DNA of 64,000 bases from Chengkuizengella sp. SCS-71B (GTDB lineage: Bacteria; Bacillota; Bacilli; Paenibacillales; KCTC-33759), in NCBI RefSeq assembly GCF_040100845.1, contig NZ_JAZHSH010000001.1, positions 1,426,001 to 1,490,000 on the forward strand, written 5' to 3'. The first letter of the stretch is position 1, and every line of letters begins with the position of its first letter. Shown one piece after another: positions 9,101 to 20,800 of the stretch. Both the position numbers and the translations under genes were made by a program. The notes under the pieces were generated by a model that saw nothing but the letters and a program-made list of their open reading frames with translations, had not been told where the DNA came from and did no database searches.

Positions 9101-12100
9101 GTGACAGAAAATAAAAAAATAGATAAAGAAAATATTGAAAATATTTTAGCGTTATCTCCTACACAGGAAGGGATGTTGTTTCATTATTTAAAAAACAAAG
9201 AGAAAAATGTGTATTTTCAACAGTTAAGCTTACAGTTATCAGGAGAAATTTGTGTAAAAAGCATTCAAAAATCATGGCAACATGTATTAGAGACAAACGA
9301 AATGTTGCGAACGATTTTTAGATGGAAGAAACTAAAACACCCAGTACAAATTGTACTGAAAAATAGAGAGATTCCATTAAAAGTAGTTGATTATTCAAAT
9401 CATTCAGAAAAGGAACAAGATGAATTAGTTTCAAATTTAAAAGAGCAGGATAATCAAGAGGGTGTAGATATTGAAACATCACCATTCAGAGTGATTGTTT
9501 GTTTGTTAGCTGAAAATCGATGTGAGATGATCATTACTTGGCATCATATTCTGTTTGACGGATGGAGTAACAGTATTCTACTAAATGAATTTATGAATGT
9601 TTACAAAAAATTTTATGCTGATCATCGGCCTCTACAGCAGAACAAAACGAAATTTAAAGATTTCATCTCATGGCATAAAAATCAGGATAAACACAAGCAA
9701 AAGTTATTTTGGGAAAGTAACTTCATTCATTTTGAGCAATCTACATCTTTACCCTACGATGAGCATGTTCAGGTGAGCAGTTTAAAAGATATTGTAGTCA
9801 CTTCTCTGAATACTCTTGAAACTGACAAAATCATTAATTTTACAAAACAAAACGACATCACACTTTCGTCTCTTTTTTATACCGCATGGGGGATTTTACT
9901 GCAAAAATATAATCAAGCAAATGATGTGGTTTTTGGGACAACGGTGTCAGGAAGAAGCAATTTTACAAAATCGGTTGAAGACGAAATGGTAGGTTTGTTT
10001 ATTCATACTATACCTTTAAGAGTACATTCAAAATACAACGATGCAGTAATAGATGTGATTCATGATGTAGATCGATCCTTGCAATTGAGAAGTGAATATG
10101 AAAACACGCCTTTAATTGATATTGAGAAATATGTTGGATTCAATACTGAAAATCCTCTATTTCATTCTATTGTTGTACTGGAAAATTACCCACTTGATGT
10201 AAGTAAACAGATGGACAGTTTGTTAAAGATTGATGGTTATGACATGGTAGAAACGACTAATTTTGAGCTGACATTAGGTATTAAAACGTTTGACAAATTA
10301 TTCGAGATAGAATTTTCTTATGATACTAGTAAATTTTCAAAGCAAATGATTCAAAGAATGGGTGGGCATTTTACTAACATATTAAAACAAATCATTCATC
10401 ATCCTGAATTAAAAATCAGTGAGTTGGAACTTGTTACGGAAGTTGAAAAAGAGCAGATTTTTAATTCTTTTAACCCTTTAATAGCTAAAAATGAGACGAT
10501 GAATTTGGTCCATTTAATGTTTGAAAAACAAGTAGAGCAATCACCAAAACAAATTGCGGTGGTTTTTGATGGAGAACAGTATACCTATAAAGAGATCAAT
10601 GAAAAAGCAAATCAATTGGCTAAATATTTAAGGGGAAAAGGGATTAAATCGAACGATCGAGTTGCTATAACAATTGAAAGATCGGCTTATTTAATCATTT
10701 CTGTATTAGGAATATTAAAAGCTGGTGCAACCTATATTCCAATTGATGAAAACTATTCTAGTGAGAGAATTTCTTATATTTTAAAGGATAGTCAAGCAGA
10801 GGTGTGGATTACACAATCTAGCATTGAGGGAAAAATAATTTTTGATGGTTTGGTTGTTCATATTTATGATGAAGATATTTATAAGGGTGAAGTTTCCAAT
10901 TTACAAAACACCTATTATTTTGGAAATATTGCTTATATTATATACACTTCTGGTTCAACCGGAAATCCAAAAGGAGTAAAGGTGACACATGCAAATTTAT
11001 CAAATTATGTGGATGCTTTTCAGCGTGAATTTAAACTCGCTAGAAATGACGTGATTCTTCAGCAGTCCTCATTTTCATTTGATCAGTTTGCTGAGGAAGT
11101 TTACCCTATCTTATTAAATGGTGGCAGCATAGTGATGGCTGATAGATTTCAGGTTATGGATATAAGAACACTTTTACGATTAATTCATGATCACCACATT
11201 AGTATCATTTCTTGCTCACCGCTGTTATTAAATGAGTTAAATAAGCAACAAGGTTTGGAAAAAGTACATACATTTATTAGTGGTGGCGATATTCTGAAAT
11301 ATGAGTTCTTTTCTAATTTGGTAATGCATTCTATAGTATACAATACTTATGGACCTACAGAAGCTACGGTATGTGCAACATATTACCAATGTGAGAAGGG
11401 TAGTATGAAAAATGTACCGATTGGTCGTCCTATTCATAATTACAACGTTTATATTTTAGATGAGTTGAATCATTTAATGCCGGTAGGTGTTTATGGTGAA
11501 ATTTGTATTTCAGGGTATGGCGTTGGTGCAGGTTATGTAAATCATGAACAGCTATCTAATGGAAAATTTGTAATGAATCCATTTCAATCTCATTTGCGAA
11601 TGTACAAAACTGGAGATATGGGAAAATGGCTACCAGATGGAAATATTCAATATCTTGGAAGGAACGACGAGCAAGTCAAAGTTAGAGGTTTTAGAATTGA
11701 ACTAGGTGAAATTGAATTTCACCTTCGTTCACATCACGCAGTGGAGGAAGCGTTCATTCTTGCTGTGGATGATGTCGGTGGGCGGAAACAAATCGTTGCA
11801 TATGTCAAATTAATTGAGGAAGTGGATTCAATTGAATTTAGAGATTTTTTAAGTGACAAGCTACCTCACTATATGACTCCTGCTTCTTTTTATAAAATCG
11901 ATAAAATTCCCAAAACGAGCAACGGCAAATTAGATAAAAAACGATTAATTCAATGTAAAGATCGTATAAACGAAGAAATTATGGATGATGAAAGTTTCGT
12001 TAGTGAATCCGAACAGAAGATTAAACAGGTGTGGAAGGAAGTATTAGAAGTTGAGAAGGTTGGCATTCATGATCCATTTTTTGATGTAGGTGGGAATTCG

Positions 12101-12868
12101 ATTTTGCTCATGCAAGTACACTCCCAACTTGAAAAACGTTTTAACTGGGGAACAAACATTGTAGATTTATTTAATCATCCAACGATTGCAAAACTAGCAA
12201 AACTTATTGATCAAAAACACCAAGAAGTAGATGTAGTAGGTATATTAAACTATCAAAAACTTCCTAGTCAATATTTCCATATAAATATGCAAGCAAGTGG
12301 GATGAATAAGGTTCGTTATTATATAGAATCTGACTTTGTTAAATCAATGCGTTTGATAGCGAGTAACCATCAAGTAAATCTATTAGATGTTTTATTAGCC
12401 ATGTATCTTTACTTGTTTACAGAAGTTTCTGGGGAAAAAGCAGCTCAAGTTCAGTATTTAAAAGAATGTGGGGAGAAAATAATCCCACTTAATATAGAAT
12501 TAAACAAACTAGGGGGTTTTGAGCAGTTATTTCAAGTTGTGAACAAGTTAAGACAAGTTGATAACTACCAAGAAACCTACACTTTGAACTCCATCCGTCA
12601 TTTAACACTAAATAAGGAGAAGAATTTCATCTTGCCTTTTATACACGTTAAAACAGATATATCCATAGATTCGAAGTTTTTAGAATTTTTTGATATTTCG
12701 TGTTGTGTGGAAGAAGATGAGAGAACAGACAGGCTGACTATTACCTTTAAATATAATGATAGAAAGCTCAAAAAAAATAAGATGAGTTTTTTGATAAAAG
12801 CTTATATGAACCTTATAAATCAGCTTGTCAAAAATACGGTTTCATCTAGAAAGGAGCATTCGATTTGA
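9101..12868 (+). CDS. Nonribosomal peptide synthetase, C-A-T plus half condensation-like tail, Lys-like code
   Basis: The 1255-residue protein has a condensation domain with HHILFDG near residue 148. Its adenylation domain runs from about 470 to 975 with YTSGSTGNPKG near 617 and YGPTEATVC. A carrier domain with GGNSI near 997 follows. Specificity positions read D-Q-E-S-I-G-T-V-C-K, close to the bacitracin lysine code DAESIGSVCK, so a basic residue, probably Lys, is expected next to the D-Asn leader. Residues 1045-1255 have no HHxxxDG motif but resemble the C-terminal half of a condensation domain, perhaps a docking or remnant domain. The GTG start follows GGAGGG. The stop overlaps the next start as TTGA. 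Architecture is firm; the substrate is tentative. Confidence 0.9.
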   Translation: MTENKKIDKENIENILALSPTQEGMLFHYLKNKEKNVYFQQLSLQLSGEICVKSIQKSWQHVLETNEMLRTIFRWKKLKHPVQIVLKNREIPLKVVDYSNHSEKEQDELVSNLKEQDNQEGVDIETSPFRVIVCLLAENRCEMIITWHHILFDGWSNSILLNEFMNVYKKFYADHRPLQQNKTKFKDFISWHKNQDKHKQKLFWESNFIHFEQSTSLPYDEHVQVSSLKDIVVTSLNTLETDKIINFTKQNDITLSSLFYTAWGILLQKYNQANDVVFGTTVSGRSNFTKSVEDEMVGLFIHTIPLRVHSKYNDAVIDVIHDVDRSLQLRSEYENTPLIDIEKYVGFNTENPLFHSIVVLENYPLDVSKQMDSLLKIDGYDMVETTNFELTLGIKTFDKLFEIEFSYDTSKFSKQMIQRMGGHFTNILKQIIHHPELKISELELVTEVEKEQIFNSFNPLIAKNETMNLVHLMFEKQVEQSPKQIAVVFDGEQYTYKEINEKANQLAKYLRGKGIKSNDRVAITIERSAYLIISVLGILKAGATYIPIDENYSSERISYILKDSQAEVWITQSSIEGKIIFDGLVVHIYDEDIYKGEVSNLQNTYYFGNIAYIIYTSGSTGNPKGVKVTHANLSNYVDAFQREFKLARNDVILQQSSFSFDQFAEEVYPILLNGGSIVMADRFQVMDIRTLLRLIHDHHISIISCSPLLLNELNKQQGLEKVHTFISGGDILKYEFFSNLVMHSIVYNTYGPTEATVCATYYQCEKGSMKNVPIGRPIHNYNVYILDELNHLMPVGVYGEICISGYGVGAGYVNHEQLSNGKFVMNPFQSHLRMYKTGDMGKWLPDGNIQYLGRNDEQVKVRGFRIELGEIEFHLRSHHAVEEAFILAVDDVGGRKQIVAYVKLIEEVDSIEFRDFLSDKLPHYMTPASFYKIDKIPKTSNGKLDKKRLIQCKDRINEEIMDDESFVSESEQKIKQVWKEVLEVEKVGIHDPFFDVGGNSILLMQVHSQLEKRFNWGTNIVDLFNHPTIAKLAKLIDQKHQEVDVVGILNYQKLPSQYFHINMQASGMNKVRYYIESDFVKSMRLIASNHQVNLLDVLLAMYLYLFTEVSGEKAAQVQYLKECGEKIIPLNIELNKLGGFEQLFQVVNKLRQVDNYQETYTLNSIRHLTLNKEKNFILPFIHVKTDISIDSKFLEFFDISCCVEEDERTDRLTITFKYNDRKLKKNKMSFLIKAYMNLINQLVKNTVSSRKEHSI

Positions 12869-14175
12869 AAAATTTAGCTCTGATATTTCCTGGACAAGGT
12901 TCACAATACGTAGGTATGGGTAAAGAATTAGTGAAACATTATTATATTGCCAGAAGTGTTTTTGAGGAAGCAAATGATGTATTAAATATGGATGTAAAAA
13001 AGCTTTGCATTGAGGGCGATATGCAAGAGTTAACAAAAACAGAAAATACGCAACCTGCATTGCTGGCTTTAAGTGTAGCTGCATATCGTGTGTTTGAGGA
13101 CGAAGTTGGATTACAGCCTGCTTATGCTGCAGGTCATAGTTTAGGAGAGTTTTCAGCATTAACCTGTGCGGGCGTGATTTCATTTACTGATGCGATCCAG
13201 CTTGTTAGAAAAAGAGGTTTGTTCATGAAAGAAGCCGCAGCAGAAGGTCATGGATTAATGTGTGCTGTAATAGGAATGAGTAAAGAAGAAATAGAAGATG
13301 TATGCAATCAAGTTTCTACAACAGAGCATTTTGCAGTTATTTCTAACTATAATGCACCAGAGCAAATTGTGATTTCTGGCCATCGTAAACAAGTACAAAA
13401 AGCAGCTGATCTGTTGAAGCAAAAGGGCGCACAATTATCTGTTTTAAAAGTCAGTGCACCATTCCACAGCCCATTAATGAGATCAGCCGCAATTAAATTA
13501 GAAATGGAATTAAAAAAATACCATTATGGTACGTTTAAATGGCCTATCCTATCGAATGTGACAGCACAGCCTTATTCTAATCCGAAAGATGTCATTGGAA
13601 ATCTTACGACTCAAATGTTTTCACCTGTGAAATGGGATGAGTCAGTATTGTATCTCTCTCAACAAGGTATAGATACAGCCATAGAAGTTGGACCTAAAAA
13701 AATATTAACAAATTTGATGCGTTACAATGACAGTCCGTTCATAAGTTATCCTTTTGAAAAATTACTAGATATTCAAAAAGTGAAGCAAGAGTTAGAAACA
13801 GATATAGAGAAGGAGAAAAGCAGTAAAAAAGTAAAAAATGTTGTGACGAAATGTCTAGCAGTTGCTGTTTGTACACGTAATCGGAATTGGGATCAAACAT
13901 TATATGAAGAGGGAGTCATTAAACCGTATAAAAAAATCCAACAAATACAGGACGAGCTTGATGAAACGGGAGAATTACCTAATTTGAAACAGATGAAAGA
14001 AGCTTTATTTTTGTTAAAACAGATCTTTGATACAAAAGAGACACCGATGGAAGAGCAAGTAGAGCGTTATCATGAAATTTTACAAGATTCAGGAACCGAA
14101 TTGTTATTAAATGAATTTGTTCAAACTTCAATCATTCATTTTGGAGGTGAGAACGTTGGATTTCAGCTCAATTAA
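12865..14175 (+). CDS. Discrete malonyl-CoA acyltransferase (trans-AT) with C-terminal extension
   Basis: The first 310 residues are a FabD-like acyltransferase: FPGQGSQ at 8-14, GHSLGE at 90-95 with nucleophile Ser92, and APFHSPLM near 197. Neither PKS protein downstream contains an AT domain, so this enzyme should load malonyl units on their carriers in trans. Residues from about 315 to 436 form an extra charged domain of unknown role; the family normally ends near 310. The start is the TTG overlapping the preceding stop, with AAAGGAG 8-14 bases upstream. The 3' end overlaps the next gene by 20 bases. Malonyl choice is the usual default for free-standing ATs and is not proven here. Confidence 0.92.
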   Translation: MKNLALIFPGQGSQYVGMGKELVKHYYIARSVFEEANDVLNMDVKKLCIEGDMQELTKTENTQPALLALSVAAYRVFEDEVGLQPAYAAGHSLGEFSALTCAGVISFTDAIQLVRKRGLFMKEAAAEGHGLMCAVIGMSKEEIEDVCNQVSTTEHFAVISNYNAPEQIVISGHRKQVQKAADLLKQKGAQLSVLKVSAPFHSPLMRSAAIKLEMELKKYHYGTFKWPILSNVTAQPYSNPKDVIGNLTTQMFSPVKWDESVLYLSQQGIDTAIEVGPKKILTNLMRYNDSPFISYPFEKLLDIQKVKQELETDIEKEKSSKKVKNVVTKCLAVAVCTRNRNWDQTLYEEGVIKPYKKIQQIQDELDETGELPNLKQMKEALFLLKQIFDTKETPMEEQVERYHEILQDSGTELLLNEFVQTSIIHFGGENVGFQLN

Positions 14176-17100
14176 GTTAGATGAAATGTCCTATGATGAT
14201 GAGTTTCATATTCAATCAGAGGAGGTGGCTGAACAAGATATTGCTATTATTGGAATATCCTTAAAATTGCCTCAGGCAGATACTAAAGAAGCCTTCTTGT
14301 GCAATCTTAGAAATAGCGTTGATTCTGTGAGAGAAATTCCTGTTGCAAGAAAAAAAGATACAGATTTGTATTTCAAACATCGTAATCAGGATGATTCTAT
14401 TCAATATAGTGAAGCAGCCTATTTGGATGAAATTGATCAATTTGATTATTCTTTTTTTAAACTATCACCAAAAGAAGCTAGCTTAATGGATCCCAATCAG
14501 AGAATTTTTTTGCAAACCGCATGGAGTGCCTTAGAAGATGCTGGTTATACAGAGGAACAATTGAACGGAAGTCGCACGGGGGTTTATTTAGGATATGGTT
14601 CTGATTCAGATTATAAAAGTATGATCCAACAAATAGAGCCAGATGCAGTTTCATTATCTATGCCTGGAAATGTAAGACCGATCATTGCGAGTAGACTCTC
14701 CTATATTTTGAATTTAAAAGGTTCGAGCTTAACTGTAGATACGACGTGCTCCTCATCCTTAGCTGCCGTTCATCTAGCTTGTCAAGCAATTAGAAATGGC
14801 GAATGTGATATGGCGGTTACAGGAGGTATTCAATTGCATTTGGTACCTGTGAGAGATTTTGAGGTCGGTGTAGAATCTTCAACATCGAGAACCAGAGCTT
14901 TTGATGACAGTTCGGATGGTACAGGAACTGGAGAAGGGGCAGTGGTGATGGTTTTAAAATCTTTGCGTCAAGCTTTGGATGATCGAGACCACATTTATGC
15001 CGTAATTAAATCCAGTGCAATGAATCAGGATGGTAGTTCAATAGGGATTACGGCACCTAATGCGGAGGCACAAACTGATGTGATCGTGGAAGCATGGGAA
15101 AGAGGGGGAATTGATCCAGAATCTATTTCTTATATTGAAGCACATGGAACTGGAACTAAACTAGGAGACCCTATTGAAATTGAAGGCATTCAAAGCGCTT
15201 TTAGAAAATATACAGACAAAAAACAATTTTGTGCCATAAGTTCAATAAAGAACAACATAGGGCATTTGGATAGTACGGCAGGAATCGCAGGTTTATTAAA
15301 AGCTGCTTTATCTTTAAAAATGAAAGAATTATTTCCTACACTGCATTTTAATCGACCTAACCGACAAATCTCCTTTGAATCATCCCCTGTTTATATTCTT
15401 GATCAATGGAGTAAATGGGAAGTAGATAACAATAAGGTACGAAGATGTGGAGTAAGCTCTTTTGGAATTAGTGGAACAAATTGTCATGTAGTACTTGAGG
15501 AGGCTCCCGCAATGGAGTCTGAGATACAGAGCGATTCAGGTGATAAACCACAAATTATTGTGCTCTCGGCAAAAACAAGATCTTCATTAAATCATCTAAT
15601 ATCAAAGTATATACAATATTTAAAAAACAATCATCAAATTCATATCAGAGATTTAAGCTATACGTTGTGTACTGCTAGAAATCACTATAGTCAACGAATT
15701 GCATTGATTGTACGAGATATAGAGGATTTAATAGAGCAGTTGTCAGCATTAGATTTAGGTCTGTCAAAGGTACAATCCACTAAAATGGAGGAATTTAGTT
15801 TAAGGGAAATTGCAAAAAAGTATATAGATGGTGAGGATATCCCATGGAGTAAGTTATTTCAATATGAAAAAAGAAATAAAATAAGTCTGCCCACATCCCT
15901 GTTTGACTTAAAGAGATGTTGGTTTAACTTCCCTGATGAAGAGGATGAATTTCATAATGAAAATTATTATTACCACACGATTTGGGAGAAAGCACCACTT
16001 GTTATTGAAAAAGAGGTAAGGTCAACAAACCGAACTTATTTAATTTTAAAAAATAAAATCGGGCTTGGAAATCAAATTTCTGAAAAACTGAAAAATAAAG
16101 GACATCAAGTCATTGAAGTGGACATAGGTAAACAAAAAGCAACATCTGAAGCAGATTATGTTAAGTTACTGCAACAATTGAAGACTGTGAATATCACACA
16201 TATCCTCCATATGGTTTCGATTTCAGAAGAAAAGAGAAATTTAAACTTGTGCCAATTAGAAGCAAAGTTAAACGATGGGGTTTATAGTTTGTTTTATTTA
16301 ACAAAAGCACTGGTGAAAAATCAGATGTTTAATCCGATTGAGATCATAACGATATCCAACTTTGCGAATGATGTTAACGAGGAACAACAGGTTGTGAAAC
16401 CTGAGAACACTGCTCTATTTGGATTAGGCAAGGTCATCGGTTGGGAATATAAAAATGTAAAAGTAAGATGTATTGATATCGATCAACATACACAGGTCCA
16501 ATCACTTGTAAATGAGTTGCACACACATTCAAATGAATACAAAGTAGCTTACCGCAATCAGGATAGATATGTTGAACGATTGGATGTTTTAAAATTATCA
16601 AAAGAAGTTGAAAAGCCAATCGCATTGAAAACAACAGGCGTATATCTCATTTCAGGAGGTCTAGGTGGAATTGGCCTCAACATAGCAAAACATTTAGCTT
16701 TAAAAGGGAATGTAAATATTGCGATGCTTCAACGTTCGAAACTGCCTGAACGTGATTTATGGAAAGGTATATTAAAAGAAAATACTAATAAAAAATTATG
16801 TGCCAAATTGAGGGGGATACAAGAAATAGAAAGTACAGGTTCCAAAGTGATCTGTTTTGATGTAGATGTATCCGATGAACAATCGTTAAAAAATGTATTA
16901 GGAAATCTAAAACAACAATTTGGCAATATTCATGGCGTTATGCATGCTGCTGGAATCGGAGAAGGGAACTTATTAGGCAAATTAACGAAACAACAATTTA
17001 GAAGGGTGATAGAATCTAAAGTTCATGGGACGGTTTTATTAGATCAATTATTATCCGAAGAACAGTTAGACTTTTTTATCCTTTTTTCCTCTGCTATTAC

Positions 17101-17899
17101 TTTAGTAGGCGGTGTAGGTTCGGGTCCTTATAATGTTGCAAATACATTTTTAGATGGTTATGCATCTTATAGAAATCGTAACAAAGGCAATACAATGGTA
17201 ATCAACTGGCCTGCGTGGCAAAATACAGGACTTGCTGAGGGGGAAGATATTGAAGAGGGTAAGGAATTATTTAAAGTGTTGACAGTAACTCAAGGACTTA
17301 GCATTTTTGACCGTCTTTTAAATCAAAACATAAAGCAAACATACATCGGAGCTTTAAATATAAGCAGTCAGTTATTTAAACTTGAGGATGTTCTTCCTTT
17401 TAAATATACAGCAGAATTACGAGATAAACTAAACATGGATGAGAGAATGAACACTTTTGAAATTAAGAGTACTTCCCACCAATCACTTAAATTAAAAGGG
17501 AAAGAAGAAAACCATTACACGGAAATAGAAAAAAAGATCGCTGGAATTTGGGTGCAAATATTAGGATATGAAGAACTTGATGTAAACGATAACTTTTTTG
17601 AAATTGGTGGGGACTCCATATTGATTACAAAAGTTCATACATTGTTAGAGCAATCGTTTCCAATGCAAGTTACGATAGCAGATTTGTTTTCTTATCCTAC
17701 CATTGCAAAGTTATCCGAGTTTATGATGAGCCTCACTGGACAATCAGATGAGGTTTCAGTTGATGAACTTCATTTAGATAAAGAAATATTATCGTTGTTT
17801 TCTAAAGTAGAAGCAGGAAAATTAACAATAGAGGATGCTGTATCCAAATTTCGTGCTATGGAGGTTTACGATGGAAAATTTATCTCAAATGATATTTGA
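14156..17899 (+). CDS. trans-AT polyketide synthase, KS-KR-ACP
   Basis: This protein of about 1247 residues starts with a ketosynthase: DTTCSSS with Cys198, EAHGTGTKLGDP and NIGHLDS supply the Cys-His-His triad. No AT or dehydratase is seen. A ketoreductase occupies roughly residues 620-1080, with GGLGGIG near 834 and the FSSA/Y/N active-site region in VGSGPYNVANTFLDGY. The LDD motif of B-type KRs is not seen. A carrier domain with GGDSI lies near 1150. It should extend the peptidyl chain by one malonate and reduce the beta-keto group to a hydroxyl. The TTG at 14156 is chosen because GGAGGTGAG stands 5-13 bases before it; the open frame extends 45 bases further without a good site. Confidence 0.92.
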   Translation: MDFSSIKLDEMSYDDEFHIQSEEVAEQDIAIIGISLKLPQADTKEAFLCNLRNSVDSVREIPVARKKDTDLYFKHRNQDDSIQYSEAAYLDEIDQFDYSFFKLSPKEASLMDPNQRIFLQTAWSALEDAGYTEEQLNGSRTGVYLGYGSDSDYKSMIQQIEPDAVSLSMPGNVRPIIASRLSYILNLKGSSLTVDTTCSSSLAAVHLACQAIRNGECDMAVTGGIQLHLVPVRDFEVGVESSTSRTRAFDDSSDGTGTGEGAVVMVLKSLRQALDDRDHIYAVIKSSAMNQDGSSIGITAPNAEAQTDVIVEAWERGGIDPESISYIEAHGTGTKLGDPIEIEGIQSAFRKYTDKKQFCAISSIKNNIGHLDSTAGIAGLLKAALSLKMKELFPTLHFNRPNRQISFESSPVYILDQWSKWEVDNNKVRRCGVSSFGISGTNCHVVLEEAPAMESEIQSDSGDKPQIIVLSAKTRSSLNHLISKYIQYLKNNHQIHIRDLSYTLCTARNHYSQRIALIVRDIEDLIEQLSALDLGLSKVQSTKMEEFSLREIAKKYIDGEDIPWSKLFQYEKRNKISLPTSLFDLKRCWFNFPDEEDEFHNENYYYHTIWEKAPLVIEKEVRSTNRTYLILKNKIGLGNQISEKLKNKGHQVIEVDIGKQKATSEADYVKLLQQLKTVNITHILHMVSISEEKRNLNLCQLEAKLNDGVYSLFYLTKALVKNQMFNPIEIITISNFANDVNEEQQVVKPENTALFGLGKVIGWEYKNVKVRCIDIDQHTQVQSLVNELHTHSNEYKVAYRNQDRYVERLDVLKLSKEVEKPIALKTTGVYLISGGLGGIGLNIAKHLALKGNVNIAMLQRSKLPERDLWKGILKENTNKKLCAKLRGIQEIESTGSKVICFDVDVSDEQSLKNVLGNLKQQFGNIHGVMHAAGIGEGNLLGKLTKQQFRRVIESKVHGTVLLDQLLSEEQLDFFILFSSAITLVGGVGSGPYNVANTFLDGYASYRNRNKGNTMVINWPAWQNTGLAEGEDIEEGKELFKVLTVTQGLSIFDRLLNQNIKQTYIGALNISSQLFKLEDVLPFKYTAELRDKLNMDERMNTFEIKSTSHQSLKLKGKEENHYTEIEKKIAGIWVQILGYEELDVNDNFFEIGGDSILITKVHTLLEQSFPMQVTIADLFSYPTIAKLSEFMMSLTGQSDEVSVDELHLDKEILSLFSKVEAGKLTIEDAVSKFRAMEVYDGKFISNDI

Positions 17900-20800
17900 A
17901 AAAGTCTCTAAGGGAAGGATGGACAAAGAAACCGCTTTGGAACTGCTGAAGTCTATCAAGTTAGAGGGGATGAATGAAAAGGTAAACGATGATATAGCCA
18001 TTATTGGATGTTCGGTTCACATGCCGAAAGCAAAAAATCTAGAACAATATTGGGATTTGATCGCACATAAAAAAGAATCTATTACAAAATTTCCGAATGA
18101 GAGGCAGAAGGATTGTTTAGATTTCATTAAAGAATTTACTAGTTTAAGAGAAAAGGACATTCAGTTTAGCCATGGCGGGTACTTGGATGATGTGGATCAG
18201 TTCGATTATTCCTTCTTTAACTTGTCACCCAAAGAAGCAGCTTTAATGGACCCTAATCAAAGGTTGTTTCTAGAGAGTGCATGGCAATGTATTGATGATG
18301 CAGGTTATGGAGGTAAAAGAATCACTGGAAGTAGAACAGGTGTATACCTTGGATACGCTGATTGGCCTGTATATGGACAATATATATCTAAAAAGCAGCC
18401 TTCAAATGTAAGCATTGCTAGTGCTGGAAATACTCCATCTTTAATTGCTAGTCGCATTGCTTATATGTTGGATTTAAAAGGACCTGCATTTCTAGTAGAT
18501 ACAGCATGTTCCTCTTCATTAGTAGCTGTTCACTTAGCTTGTATGGCATTGAAAAACAATGAGTGTGATATGGCGATCACTGGTGGAGTGAAGGTATGTC
18601 TCATGCCTGTAGATGGAGTTTATGAAATTGGTATCGAATCTTCCAGTCATTATACAAGTACTTTTGATGATCGATCAGATGGTACGGTATGGGGTGAGGG
18701 CACAGTTTCCTTGTTGTTGAAACCGTTGCAAAAGTCTCTGAAGGATTTAGATCATATTTACGCTGTCATCAAGGGAAGCTCTTCTAATCAAGATGGTTCG
18801 TCTGTAGGGATTACGGCTCCGAATGCTGCTGCACAGGAGCAAGTACTTTTGGAAGCTTGGAGGGATGCTGGAATTAACCCTGAAACAATCGGTTACATTG
18901 AAGCTCATGGTACAGGAACGAAATTAGGTGATCCTATTGAAATTGATGGAATTCAGAGAGCTTTTAGACAATACACGAACAAAAAGCAATTTTGTGCAAT
19001 TGGCTCAGTGAAAACGAATATTGGGCATTTGGACAGTGCTTCAGGGATAGCGGGATTAGTGAAAGGAATTGCGGCATTAAAATACAAACAATTACCCCCT
19101 ACGATTAACTTTGCAAAACCAAACCGGAATATTGCTTTTGAAAACTCTCCCGTTTATGTGAATGATAGATTAGTTCAATGGGAAACAGAAGAATTTCCAA
19201 GAAGATGTGGAGTAAGTTCTTTTGGTTTTAGTGGTACAAATTGCCATGTAGTATTGGAAGAGGCTCCCTTAAAAACTGAACAAAATATGGAGAAAACACA
19301 GTTTATTGAAATGGATGAAATTCATCTGCTTGTTTTATCCGCAAAAAGTCAGTTTGCTTTAAAGGAATTAATTTATAAATATCGAGATGTGATAGCCCTT
19401 AGTGAATGCGAAAACGACATTAAAAATATTTGTTATACCTCAAATACAGGTAGAGCACATTATCAATATAGATTAGCAATGATAGCTGGCAACAAACAGG
19501 ACTTGCTTCAAAAGCTAGATTTCTCATCTAGTATTGAATTACAAGAAATCCAAAATAAAGAGATTTATTATGGAAATTTCCGTATCATTGCTAAACAAAA
19601 GCTACAGACTGGACAAGATCATACTTCTATATCGAAAAAAAGGAATCTTGATGAGCAGGTTGTAGAGTTGTTAACTCATGGTTTTCAAAAAGATGACAAA
19701 GAATCACTTCGGAACTTATGTCTTTTGTTTGTGAAGGGAGCGGACATTGATTGGTCAATTTTATACAAAACTCAACAGAGAAGGAAAGTACCCGTACCAG
19801 CCTATCCTTTTCAAAAAACAAGGTGTTGGATAAGTACTAATATACTTGAAGATGCCAGTGATGATAAACGAGGTACTTTGGATTTTCAAGATCACTCAGA
19901 CGATCATATAGAGATAGAAGAGATTAGTATAGAAGATATTGTTTTAACAGGATTGCAAGATAAAACTTATAACTCGTTACATAGAAAAATAGCTCATGTA
20001 TGGGCGAACATTTTGGGAATGAAAGAAATAAATATCAATGATGATTTTTTTGAAATTGGTGGAAATTCCATATTGTCAATCAAAATGGAGGTAGATTTAG
20101 AAAAAAAATACGATCTTCAGCTAACTTCGGATGAAATATATGAATATAGAAGTATTAAGGAATTTGCTATTTATCTTAATGGTCCTGAAATCACAATAGA
20201 ACCAATGGAACCTTTTAATGATTTATATTATAGAAGTTGTTTTTATAATTCTTTATTTCCAATTATAAACCATTTTGGTGGAGATATTATGTATTTTTTA
20301 TTAAACGATATGATTCTTTATAAGTATGAACAAGAAGAAACCGAAAATTTTAGTATTCAATACGCTGAAGCAAAGCCATTAAATCAAATTTTTGATCAGG
20401 TAGGGTTGCTTGTGAATCATAGATTCGATAATAGCAATATTGTAGAAGAGCTGAAGCAGTGTATTTCTGATGGAAAACCGGTAGTTATATGGTTAGATGC
20501 ATTTTATGAATCAATAAGAAAAGATACTTATCAAAAGCAGCACTTAGATCACACGATACTTGTCTACGGCTTTAACGAAAAAGAACAACAGTTTCATATC
20601 ATTGAACATGATCGCAGAGAAAATTTAACCTATCAAAAATGTAAAATTCCATTTTCTGATATAGAAAAAGGTTGTAAAGCATTTTCAGAACATTTTGTAA
20701 ATGAGGATGGAACTACACCTACTCATTATATATTTGAAAAGAAATCGAATTATGACTTCAGTCAACATATTGGTAGCAAAGAGCTTTATCAAAACATATT

